A DNA stretch of 64,000 bases. Origin: a bacterium (GTDB taxonomy: Bacteria; Sysuimicrobiota; Sysuimicrobiia; Sysuimicrobiales; Thermofontiviventaceae). The position numbers and the translations under genes are program-made. Positions 16,865 through 24,197 of the stretch are shown here, one piece after another; position 1 is the first letter of the stretch; each line of letters starts with the position of its first letter. The notes under the pieces were generated by a model. The model was not told the origin of the DNA. It did no database searches and was given only the letters and a program-made list of their open reading frames with translations. The stretch spans positions 1 through 64,000 of the forward strand of contig JAUQQG010000046.1 in assembly GCA_030550015.1 (NCBI GenBank). The letters are read 5' to 3'.

Positions 16865-16892
16865 TTGTGCAACTCACCGCAGGAAATATACC
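16865..16892 (+). promoter_or_regulatory. Possible promoter of the zinc-ribbon gene
   Basis: TTGTGC (16865-16870) and TATACC (16887-16892) with a 16-bp spacer, 58 bp upstream of the ATG at 16950. The match to consensus is moderate. Confidence 0.35.
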
Positions 16893-16949
16893 GTTCGCCG
16901 CCCTTCCCTTGTCCCCGAGACGGAGCTCCGCCTATGGTGAAGAGGGACG

Positions 16950-17246
16950 ATGATACACGCCCAGGAGCCAAAGCCTGTATGCCCAAGGTGCGCCCGCCGC
17001 TTCACCATCAAGGTGGAGCAATATGGCTATTATTACTGCCGGTCTTGCGGGGGGATCTTCGAGGAACCTACTTCTCTTCCATTCGATGCTGTGGCTGAAG
17101 GCTGGACAGAATCCCTTGTTTCCCTTCAGCGGAGCGGAGACATCATCGTGGTGTCCTTGCCAGACGGCAAGTTGGGTATATGCCTTGTCTCCGCGATCCT
17201 CCAAGAAGCCCGTCCCTCCACGATTCCCGGAAATTCCTCGCGTTGA
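16950..17246 (+). CDS. Small zinc-ribbon protein, function unknown
   Basis: A 98-residue protein with a zinc ribbon near the N-terminus, CPRC then CRSC 17 residues later (about residues 11-34), followed by an alpha/beta-like region without recognised motif. AGAGGG precedes the ATG at good spacing. Its stop at 17246 overlaps the promoter of the downstream tRNA-Ser. It diverges from the zinc regulon and might be related to zinc handling, but no zinc box was seen on its own side. It may also be a chance open frame, although the paired CxxC argues against that. Confidence 0.5.
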   Translation: MIHAQEPKPVCPRCARRFTIKVEQYGYYYCRSCGGIFEEPTSLPFDAVAEGWTESLVSLQRSGDIIVVSLPDGKLGICLVSAILQEARPSTIPGNSSR

Positions 17247-17272
17247 CACCCTTTTCCACCCGGTGCTATACT
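17243..17272 (+). promoter_or_regulatory. Promoter of tRNA-Ser(TGA)
   Basis: TTGACA (17243-17248) and TATACT (17267-17272) with an 18-bp spacer. The expected transcription start at about 17279-17280 coincides with the tRNA 5' end, leaving almost no leader to be removed by RNase P. Confidence 0.75.
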
Positions 17273-17279
17273 CCCCACC

Positions 17280-17369
17280 GGAGAGGTGGCTGAGTGGTTG
17301 AAAGCGCCGGTCTTGAAAACCGGTAGGGGCTAGCGTCCCTCGTGGGTTCGAATCCCACCCTCTCCGCCA
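17280..17369 (+). tRNA. tRNA-Ser (anticodon TGA)
   Basis: A 90-nt class II tRNA: acceptor GGAGAGG/CCTCTCC, discriminator G and encoded CCA, anticodon stem CCGGT/ACCGG with loop CTTGAAA (anticodon TGA), a long variable arm and T-loop TTCGAAT. It reads UCA and probably the other UCN codons. It is preceded directly by its own strong promoter. Confidence 0.95.
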
Positions 17370-17410
17370 CACCCACCTGAGCAGGTATCCCGCTTCTTCG
17401 ACGGTGCCAT

Positions 17411-18655
17411 TCACGGGATTGTCCGGAGCTCCAGCCGCACCGGGTACCATGACCCAGCCTGAGGGGATACTTTAAGTACGAAAGTACGCCGTTCCTGTGG
17501 ACCGAGGAGGAATGTGGCCACGGGAACCTCGGAGAAGGCCGGGATGGGGGTAATCTCATAGATCTGTCCATCGAGGACAAGCGTACTCCCAGCTGCCCCT
17601 CCAACGGGTAGGTAAAAGAGGACAACCGTCCGGCTACGGTCTGAAGGATTGAGGAGCGTGACCAGGATTTCATAGAAGACGCCGTAATTCCCCTTGAGAG
17701 GACGCCCCGTCACTTCCTCCTGGAGGAAAGGTGGCCCGCCAATCTGGAAGGTGAGAGGAGGCTCGCCAGCGGAGTATATCCCCTGAAGTACAACCGTGGG
17801 GTTTTTCACCACCCCCCGGAAGTGGACTCCATCTTCCTCAAGGAGGGTGGGATCCCCCTCCCCTGCTGCCTCCACCCAAAGACGAATAGGGTCCCCAGAG
17901 ATCTGCAACTGGAGGATGCCGCTTGTGACATGTCCTGGGTTCAACCGCTGCGCAGCGATTGCAACCTCTTCGCCAGATGGGAGCGAGACCCAGTATCCTG
18001 TTCCTTGAACGATCCTCGCAAGATAAGTGCGCATTGCCTGGTGACCCGACCGGAGTTCATCTCTGCCCGCTCTCCCCACCCCTCCGATGAGGTGGATCTT
18101 TGAACCTTTCGGTCCTGCGCTCCGGACCTTCACCAGCAGATCAACGGGGATCGCCGCTCCGTTCTTGTGGTGGAAGAGTATCCGCACCGGCTCGCTGAGG
18201 GTGACCTCGGGGAAGAGTACACCCGGCCGCGGGATCCGCTCTGGGCTATTGCTGACGATCAACGTCTGCACTGGCTGGAGCTCCACCCCTTCATTGCGGA
18301 CGGAGGCACGGACCATCACCTCTCCGATGCGTTCCTCTCGCTCCGCGAACCGGATGACCCCTGTGACTTCTTGTTCTTCACCAGGTAGAATGGGTTGAAG
18401 GCCGCTCAGGGCAAGGAGGCGAGGCTCGAAGAGAGGAGAGAGACCCAGGGCCCGGCGGACCTCCCAGAGGAGGGCTTCCACAATGACCTCGGGGGAAGCG
18501 GGACGGCCTGTGACGGATACCTCAACGGCTACCTCAGAGGGCACAGAGAGGGCGTGCGCAGACCCTGGGAAGGAGGCGGCCATGAGGAAACTGGCAACTA
18601 AGAGGATTCCTTGCGCCCCTCTCCGCATAACCGGAGCCAATCGATGCAGGTCCAT
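17411..18655 (-). CDS. Exported protein of unknown function
   Basis: Not recognised. About 414 residues from ATG 18655 (405 from ATG 18628); both give a signal peptide with Arg residues, a hydrophobic core (ILLVASFLMAASF) and an A-x-A-like end (SAHALS). The mature part is rich in beta-strand-like, Val/Ile/Pro-rich segments typical of stacked Ig-like domains, with no obvious catalytic motif; a basic region (DRSRTVVLFYLPVGG) lies near the C-terminus. The frame is open upstream for another 370 codons, but that part is antisense to the GNAT gene and is discarded. It diverges from the GNAT gene. Confidence 0.6.
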   Translation of the reverse strand: MDLHRLAPVMRRGAQGILLVASFLMAASFPGSAHALSVPSEVAVEVSVTGRPASPEVIVEALLWEVRRALGLSPLFEPRLLALSGLQPILPGEEQEVTGVIRFAEREERIGEVMVRASVRNEGVELQPVQTLIVSNSPERIPRPGVLFPEVTLSEPVRILFHHKNGAAIPVDLLVKVRSAGPKGSKIHLIGGVGRAGRDELRSGHQAMRTYLARIVQGTGYWVSLPSGEEVAIAAQRLNPGHVTSGILQLQISGDPIRLWVEAAGEGDPTLLEEDGVHFRGVVKNPTVVLQGIYSAGEPPLTFQIGGPPFLQEEVTGRPLKGNYGVFYEILVTLLNPSDRSRTVVLFYLPVGGAAGSTLVLDGQIYEITPIPAFSEVPVATFLLGPQERRTFVLKVSPQAGSWYPVRLELRTIP

Positions 18656-18811
18656 GGAGTACAGAAAATACGCTGCCCCGCTCAGGAATCCTACCGTTCC
18701 TCTCGGACTCTTTGGGCTTCCAAGAAGGGAAGCACCAGGAAGGGTCAAAAAGTTCTGCCAGGACCCTTGGCTTGCCAGTGCAAACCCGCTGGAAAGGAGG
18801 ACACTAACCCC

Positions 18812-19762
18812 GTGTTTGAGATTGACATCCAACACCTGGGGCCCGAAGCCTTCGGAGAATGGATCAACCTCCTCAACGAAGCGCAGATCCGATGCCCTGG
18901 ATACGTCCCAGTAACAATCCGTTCCGTCCACGCCTGGCCCATGTGCGGGGATTTTCCTCCAGAGGAGACGTTCCTCGCTTCCCTCGGGGGGCTCCCAATT
19001 GGTGCCATAAGCTTCTCCCTGAAGGGAAACCGGGGGATCCTCTCGCACTTCGTTGTACTCCAGGGCTTCCGAAGGCAAGGGATCGGGGGACGACTCCTGG
19101 AGGCTGCCCTGCAGGAGTTGGTCAGGCGAGGTGCCGAGGAGGTCCTTGCGGTCTGCTGGGCCTTTGAACCTTATGCGAAGTTCTTTGCCAAGTTCGGGTT
19201 CTCCCCACGAACTCGCTACCTCAAAGTCGTGTGGGATCTTCCAGGACTTCCCCCCTCTCCTCCACAGGGGAAGATCCGCGAGGCTTCCCCAGAAGACCTC
19301 CCAGCCCTCACGAACCTTTGCGCCCAGAGCTACTTGCCAGAGTGGGCGTGGTTGTGGCCCAGCGAGGAGAAGCTGAAGGCGAGTGTCCAGAATCTGTTTT
19401 CTGCGGCATTCTCTCAACCCGAACGGCGGCGGGTCCTTGTTGCTGTCCAGGATGGCTGTCCCATCGGGGTTACGTGTCCATGGGTAGACGAGTCCTTCGT
19501 TGCCGAAACGGGGATCCAGGAAGGGATGCTGGTCCTTGGAGTTGGCGTGTTGCCGGAATATCGAAAGAAAGGGATTGGAACATCCCTCCTGAGGGCAGCG
19601 CTTGATCATCTCCGGGGATGGGGGATGAAGTACGGCAGCGTGTGGACCATTGCTCCGATGGATTCCGACTCCCCAGCTTTGACATTCTACCGCACCAGAG
19701 GGGGAATAGTCACCGTAGAATGGATGGTCCTCTCCAGGAAGCTCAGGTCCGCTCTTGAATAA
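18812..19762 (+). CDS. Tandem GNAT acetyltransferase
   Basis: A 316-residue protein with two GNAT domains. The first has the acetyl-CoA motif QGFRRQGIGGRLLEAAL (about residues 82-98) and the second LPEYRKKGIGTSLLRAAL near residue 250. Double GNAT proteins acetylate amines of small molecules or proteins; the substrate is not predictable here. The GTG at 18812 is chosen, with AAGGAGG about 11 bases upstream; longer starts would overlap the divergent exported-protein gene. Confidence 0.82.
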   Translation: MFEIDIQHLGPEAFGEWINLLNEAQIRCPGYVPVTIRSVHAWPMCGDFPPEETFLASLGGLPIGAISFSLKGNRGILSHFVVLQGFRRQGIGGRLLEAALQELVRRGAEEVLAVCWAFEPYAKFFAKFGFSPRTRYLKVVWDLPGLPPSPPQGKIREASPEDLPALTNLCAQSYLPEWAWLWPSEEKLKASVQNLFSAAFSQPERRRVLVAVQDGCPIGVTCPWVDESFVAETGIQEGMLVLGVGVLPEYRKKGIGTSLLRAALDHLRGWGMKYGSVWTIAPMDSDSPALTFYRTRGGIVTVEWMVLSRKLRSALE

Positions 19763-19778
19763 AGCGGGGGTGAACAAT

Positions 19779-20489
19779 TTACCTTGAGAGGAACTGGAGG
19801 ATTGTTGCTTTGATATGGGAACCGTACGGTGTGGAAAATAGATGGGTTCCGTGCGCTCTCGTCGGATATACCTTCAACTCCTTCGGGGGAGGGGTGATGT
19901 AGTACATCTTCCTTGCGCTTTCCGAGAAAGGGTGGTCGTATTCCCCGACAATAAAGAGCTTTGGCGCAGTGATGCGAGGGAGGGCACTCCTCGCATCCAA
20001 ACCATAGAACTTCATCGCGCCGGAGAGGACCACCACCCCGTCCACGTGGCGGTGGACCGCGGCCACGAGCGAGGCTGTCCCACCCATGCTCGCACCGATG
20101 AGGAAGAGCTTCGCTGGCTTATCTCGCCTCATGAAGTCGATGGCAGCAAGGGTGTCGAGGTGGAGTTTCCCAAGGATCGAGAAATCACGAAATGCTCCGG
20201 TGCGGCGGAAGTTATAGGTCAGCGCCCGGTAGCCGTGCTTGGACAGCTCCAGGGCGAAATCGTGCCAGATGCGCATGTCCGTCCCGTACATGTGCGAGAG
20301 GACGACAACCCTCTTCCCCTCGCCGTACACTCTCCCCCTCAAGCGAACCCCATCCTGGGCGTGGAACGTGGCTGACGCATAGGGAGGAGGCTGTGCCGCA
20401 TACAGCTTCAGGCCGCCAAGGGAGACAATCACGCAGAGAAGGCTCGCCAGGAGGAGAACGCTTCTGACGAAACGGAACATCTCCCTCAT
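19779..20489 (-). CDS. Alpha/beta hydrolase, membrane-anchored or exported
   Basis: A 236-residue alpha/beta-hydrolase with a hydrophobic N-terminus (9-27) acting as signal peptide or anchor. The triad can be placed at Ser134 (GASMGG), Asp185 (GEYDHP) and His213 (RAHGTHL). The substrate is unknown; esterase or peptidase activity is possible. Its ATG overlaps the stop of the Lon-like gene (ATGA, 20486-20489), so the two are co-translated. Confidence 0.82.
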   Translation of the reverse strand: MREMFRFVRSVLLLASLLCVIVSLGGLKLYAAQPPPYASATFHAQDGVRLRGRVYGEGKRVVVLSHMYGTDMRIWHDFALELSKHGYRALTYNFRRTGAFRDFSILGKLHLDTLAAIDFMRRDKPAKLFLIGASMGGTASLVAAVHRHVDGVVVLSGAMKFYGLDARSALPRITAPKLFIVGEYDHPFSESARKMYYITPPPKELKVYPTRAHGTHLFSTPYGSHIKATILQFLSR

Positions 20490-22987
20490 CCGGATTTCCG
20501 ACGAACTCGCTGATCCCCCTTCTGCTTCCCCCTGCGTTCCTTTTGTATTGATCCAGCCGAGCTTCCTGAATCACTTCCACCGGGACTTTCCTTGGGGACC
20601 TCGGGCCGGGAGAATTGACGCATCCGCTCCGCCATTTCCCTGAGACGACGATCCACGCGGCCATTGATGGAGCCCTCAGGATATCGCCCCTTGTCGTCTG
20701 GCACCCCTGCAGGAAGCCCCGTGAGGATCTCTATCCCTTCCTCTACCGTCCGCACCGCCCAGATATGGAACTGACCGTTCCTCACGGCCTCCACAACCTC
20801 TTCTTGAAGCATCAGGTTGCGCAGGTTCTGATGCGGAATGATGACCCCCTGACGCCCGGTGAGCCCCATTGCCTTGCACACGTAGTAGAAGCCCTCGATC
20901 TTCTCATTGACCCCACCAATGGGCTGGATCTCTCCTTTCTGGTTCACCGACCCCGTTACAGCGATCCCCTGCTGGATAGGGACGCCGGCGAGATCAGAGA
21001 GAAGGGCATAAAGTTCTGCAGAGGCGGCGCTGTCCCCTTCAATCTCCTCATAGAGCTGCTCGAACGTCAAGCTCGCGGAGAAGCTCAATGGCTTATCCTG
21101 GGCGTATTTCCCTCCAAGATAAGAAGCTAGGATGAACACACCTTTGCTGTGGATGCGGCCAGACATCTCCGCTTCCCGTTCGATGTTGATCACCCCCCTC
21201 CCGCCCACGAAGGTGCGAGCGGTAATGCGGGTGGGCTTCCCAAAGGTGTAGTCCCCTACATTCAAGATGGCGAGGCCGTTCACTTGGCCTACCGCTTCCC
21301 CCGTCACATCCACGAGGAGCTGACCAGTTTTGATCATCTCCCGGATCCGTTCTTCGATGCGGTTGCTCCGGAGGATTTTCTCCTCTATGGCCCGCCGGAC
21401 ATGCTGGGCCGATACGACCGCTGATCCCTCCAGGCCAGCCCACGCCGAGGCCTCATAGATCACTTCAATGACATCGTTGAATCGAGTGCTCAGCTTTTCC
21501 TGGTCCTCGGCGATGCGGGCGCTATACTCCACTACTTTCGCCACACCCGAGCGGTCGAAGGGAAGCAAGTTCTGCCGCTGACAAATAGCCCCTATGGCGG
21601 AGGCATAGAGCTGGAGGTTCTCGGGGGTCCGCTGCATATCGACATCGAAGTCCGCGCGCACCTTGAAGAGTTTCCGGAAGTCCTCATCAAGGGTATACAG
21701 GAGCGTGTACACCACTGGACTACCAATGAGCACGATCTTGATGTTCAATGGGATGGGCTCTGGGCGGATGGTCACCGAAGGAACGAGGGTGAGCATCTCC
21801 CCGATGTTCTCAATGCGCACCTCCTGGCTTTTCAGGGCGCGCTTCAGGGCGCTCCACGAGAAAGGGTTCGCCAGGAGATCGCCCGCGTGGAGGATCAGGT
21901 AGCCCCCGTTAGCCACGTGGAGGGCGCCTCGCTTAACCATGGTAAAGTCGGTGGTCATCCCTGAGGGTCCGGGCCGGTATTCAACTTTTCCGAACAGGTT
22001 ATAGTACGTAGGATTCGGCTCGAGGACCACAGGTGCCCCCCGGGTCTCCGCGTGATCCACGAGCAGGTTCACCTTGTAGCGGACCAACGCCTCCGGAGGC
22101 GCAGGGGTGGACTCATCCCGGAAAATGTCGAGATTCTGCAGGACATCTTTTTGGAGCTGGTTAAGGTATGCAAGGACTTTGGGATAGGCCGCATATTTCT
22201 CTTTGAGGCGTGCGATGAGCGGCGCCGTTGTGAAGAGCCCAGTTTCCTCTTCGAGGCGCCGCACTGCTTCCCTGGCTTCTCTCTCCAGGGTTTTGGCCCT
22301 CCGAAGCGCTTCTTCCACTTCCCCTTGGACCTCCCGACTCGCCTGGGTTAGGAGTTCGCGTTCCTCGGGAGGAAGGCGGCTAAAATCCTCTGCGCTCAAG
22401 GGACGTCCCTGCGCGTCCAGGGGGATAGTGAAGATCCCAGTGGATGTCCGTTGGACCAAGAACCCCCGCTCCCTTGCCCGTTGCTCGGTCTCCTGGAGGA
22501 GTGAGGTTACCTTCGCCTCGTAGTACTCCAGGGCCTCCCGCCGCCGGCGTTCGTAATCCTCGCTGGAAAAGACCCGTCGGAGCTCCGTCCTCAGCTCCTC
22601 GACCAGATCCTCCATATCCTTCTGGAATACCCGTCCTGTCCCCGCAGGAAGGCTGATCGTGACCGGCTGGTCTGGCTGCTGGAAGTTATATACATAGCAC
22701 CAGTCCGGAGGGGTGGGTTTCTTTTCCGCCACCTCTCGCACTTTCGCCCGCGCATAGGTGGTGCGTCCAGTCCCCACAGCTCCCGTGATGAAAATATTGT
22801 ATCCAGGTTGTTGCACCGTCAGGCCGAAGTCCAGGGCCCGCACCGCCCTTTCCTGGCCGATAATGTTCTCCGCTGGAGGGATCTCCGCTGTGGTGGTGAA
22901 GGGAAATGTCTCCGGTTCACACGTCCAACGCAGGCGTTCCGGGGGAACGCGATACTGTTCCTGTGCCGCCATTCTGGGTTCTGCCAT
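20486..22987 (-). CDS. Lon-like ATP-dependent protease (AAA_32/Lon_C architecture)
   Basis: An 833-residue protein. An N-terminal AAA-type region carries a P-loop-like GAVGTGRTT (69-77) with Arg in the place of the usual Lys. A helical/coiled-coil insertion (about 130-290) follows, then the rest of the ATPase and a C-terminal Lon protease domain with dyad Ser653 (EGDSAAS) and Lys696 (NEKIEG), the same 43-residue spacing as in E. coli Lon. The tail is basic and disordered. The family degrades unfolded proteins. The ATG at 22987 has AAGGAG five bases upstream. It is operonic with the hydrolase and divergent from csp. Confidence 0.88.
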   Translation of the reverse strand: MAEPRMAAQEQYRVPPERLRWTCEPETFPFTTTAEIPPAENIIGQERAVRALDFGLTVQQPGYNIFITGAVGTGRTTYARAKVREVAEKKPTPPDWCYVYNFQQPDQPVTISLPAGTGRVFQKDMEDLVEELRTELRRVFSSEDYERRRREALEYYEAKVTSLLQETEQRARERGFLVQRTSTGIFTIPLDAQGRPLSAEDFSRLPPEERELLTQASREVQGEVEEALRRAKTLEREAREAVRRLEEETGLFTTAPLIARLKEKYAAYPKVLAYLNQLQKDVLQNLDIFRDESTPAPPEALVRYKVNLLVDHAETRGAPVVLEPNPTYYNLFGKVEYRPGPSGMTTDFTMVKRGALHVANGGYLILHAGDLLANPFSWSALKRALKSQEVRIENIGEMLTLVPSVTIRPEPIPLNIKIVLIGSPVVYTLLYTLDEDFRKLFKVRADFDVDMQRTPENLQLYASAIGAICQRQNLLPFDRSGVAKVVEYSARIAEDQEKLSTRFNDVIEVIYEASAWAGLEGSAVVSAQHVRRAIEEKILRSNRIEERIREMIKTGQLLVDVTGEAVGQVNGLAILNVGDYTFGKPTRITARTFVGGRGVINIEREAEMSGRIHSKGVFILASYLGGKYAQDKPLSFSASLTFEQLYEEIEGDSAASAELYALLSDLAGVPIQQGIAVTGSVNQKGEIQPIGGVNEKIEGFYYVCKAMGLTGRQGVIIPHQNLRNLMLQEEVVEAVRNGQFHIWAVRTVEEGIEILTGLPAGVPDDKGRYPEGSINGRVDRRLREMAERMRQFSRPEVPKESPGGSDSGSSAGSIQKERRGKQKGDQRVRRKSG

Positions 22988-23026
22988 TTCTGCTCCTTCC
23001 TCGCTTCTCGTGGAGTTTCAGGTATC

Positions 23027-23055
23027 TTGTATTTCATTCGTGATCTCTCTATGAT
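23027..23055 (+). promoter_or_regulatory. Promoter of the cold-shock gene
   Basis: TTGTAT (23027-23032) and TATGAT (23050-23055) with a 17-bp spacer. The leader would be only about 13 nt, so the long structured cspA-type 5' UTR is absent. Confidence 0.55.
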
Positions 23056-23074
23056 CTCCTGGGGGAGAGACAGC

Positions 23075-23290
23075 ATGCCCCAGGGGAAGATCAAGTGGTT
23101 TGATGCACGCCGTGGCTACGGCTTCGTTACCGACGAAGCGGGAGATGTCTTCTTGCACCGGCGCATTCTGCAGAAAATCGGGCTGCGCCGTATTGAACCA
23201 GGCAGGCTCGTCGAGTTTGAGTACGAGCTCACGCCAAAGGGAAGGAAAGCCACCTGGATCCGCCTGCTAGAAGCTCCTCCGAGCTCTTGA
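23075..23290 (+). CDS. Cold-shock domain protein
   Basis: A 71-residue single CSD protein that binds single-stranded nucleic acid. It starts GKIKWFDARRGYGFV, with RNP1 as RGYGFV and RNP2 as DVFLHRR (usually VFVH). The last strands and C-terminus (PKGRKATWIRL) are atypical and more basic than in CspA. GGGGGAGAG precedes the ATG at 23075. It is a single gene, divergent from the Lon-like protease. Confidence 0.85.
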   Translation: MPQGKIKWFDARRGYGFVTDEAGDVFLHRRILQKIGLRRIEPGRLVEFEYELTPKGRKATWIRLLEAPPSS

Positions 23291-23393
23291 GTACAGCCAC
23301 CTGGAACTGGTCCTGGTCACACCTCTTGACGAGATGTTGGTGCTGAAGTACGCGGCATTCCGTCCAAACTTGTGCTATACTAACGTTACGGTA

Positions 23394-23425
23394 CCCTTAT
23401 GCAGGGCAGAAAATGGCGATAAGGG
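23394..23425 (+). repeat. Hairpin upstream of the Pro/Gln-rich protein gene
   Basis: CCCTTAT (23394-23400) and ATAAGGG (23419-23425) form 7-bp arms around an 18-nt loop, extended by GGT/ACC with one bulged base. It lies between a probable -10 element (TATACT with upstream TGTGC, 23371-23381) and the ATG at 23450, so it would be in the leader RNA. Confidence 0.35.
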
Positions 23426-23449
23426 ACCATGGAGGGGACGGGGGAGATC

Positions 23450-23848
23450 ATGAAGAGGTGGCAGAGAGTCCTTCTCGCAGGTGCCGGCCTCCTGGCCGCA
23501 GGAGGTGTGGGGTTTTACCTTGGCTCTGGGCTGCACGCGGCCTCAGCCGAGGTCGCGTTCACGCAGGTTCAGGTGCCACTCCAGGAGTTCATTCCACTTC
23601 CCTTCCCCGGGAGACAACCACAAGGCCAAGCTCCTGGTCAAAGCCAGCAGGATTGCGTACCAACCATCCTGTTCTATCACCAGGGTAGGCTCTACCAGCT
23701 CCAACCAGGCCCTGAGGGACAACCAGGGGTACCGGGGTCTCCCCCGGAGTTCTTTTACCTCCGCCCCTTCGGCCAGCAGGCTCCGGGGTTCCCAACCCCC
23801 CGCCAGGCTCCTGCACCGAACTTCCGCCCACTCGTCCCTCGGTTCTAG
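23450..23848 (+). CDS. Exported proline/glutamine-rich small protein
   Basis: Not recognised. A 132-residue protein from ATG 23450 (GGGGGAGATC upstream); an ATG at 23429 is the alternative. The N-terminus is a signal peptide (KRWQRVLLAGAGLLAAGGVGF, shortened here in meaning to a basic start plus hydrophobic core) ending near HAASA. The mature chain is rich in Pro, Gln, Gly and Phe, with one Cys and a central PTILFYHQGRLYQL segment. The low-complexity flanks suggest an unstructured envelope protein. Confidence 0.55.
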   Translation: MKRWQRVLLAGAGLLAAGGVGFYLGSGLHAASAEVAFTQVQVPLQEFIPLPFPGRQPQGQAPGQSQQDCVPTILFYHQGRLYQLQPGPEGQPGVPGSPPEFFYLRPFGQQAPGFPTPRQAPAPNFRPLVPRF

Positions 23849-23909
23849 ACATCCCGGCGAAATCTTTGGGTGAGGTTTTGCTGAGATCATCGACGGGGAG
23901 GGATCGTCC

Positions 23910-24116
23910 TTGCGGGAGCGAGATCGTGAGCTCCGCCGACGGCGACATCGAAAAGAAAAGTTGAGGAAACTCCGGAAGAAGTACACAAGTGCACAAAGCG
24001 AAGCGGAACGCCAGGCCATCTGGGCGAAGGTACAAAAGATTGCACCATGGCTCACTCTTCAAGAGTTCCTCGCCCCTCTGACACCGCAGCAAACGAGCCC
24101 CAGCAAGATCCCTTGA
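23910..24116 (+). CDS. Small basic protein (DUF6800-like)
   Basis: A 68-residue protein starting at TTG 23910 with GGGAGGG seven bases upstream. The first third is very basic and helical (RDRELRRRRHRKEKLRKLRK), followed by a short amphipathic helix and a Pro-rich end. It resembles small conserved proteins I recall as DUF6800, often seen in Planctomycetes-type genomes; that match is from memory and unproven. The highly basic helix suggests RNA or DNA contact. The stop codon lies in the loop of a strong hairpin (24098-24132). Confidence 0.6.
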   Translation: MRERDRELRRRRHRKEKLRKLRKKYTSAQSEAERQAIWAKVQKIAPWLTLQEFLAPLTPQQTSPSKIP

Positions 24117-24132
24117 CGAGATCTTGCAGGGG
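24098..24132 (+). terminator. Hairpin enclosing the stop codon of the small basic protein
   Basis: CCCC-A-GCAAGATC (24098-24110) pairs with GATCTTGC-A-GGGG (24120-24132): 12 paired bases with one A/A mismatch and a 9-nt loop that contains the TGA stop. No U-tract follows. It may stabilise the mRNA end or terminate weakly ahead of pyruvate kinase. Confidence 0.45.
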
Positions 24133-24197
24133 ACCACAAGGATACCAAGAAGTACGGGAATGACCAGATCTTTCCATGGGCGAGGAAGATCGCTGTG

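Noticed and set aside
18656-19777. Long upstream extension (about 370 codons) of the exported-protein frame
   Set aside because: It lies antisense to the tandem GNAT gene, which has clear motifs; the signal peptide marks the real start near 18655 or 18628.
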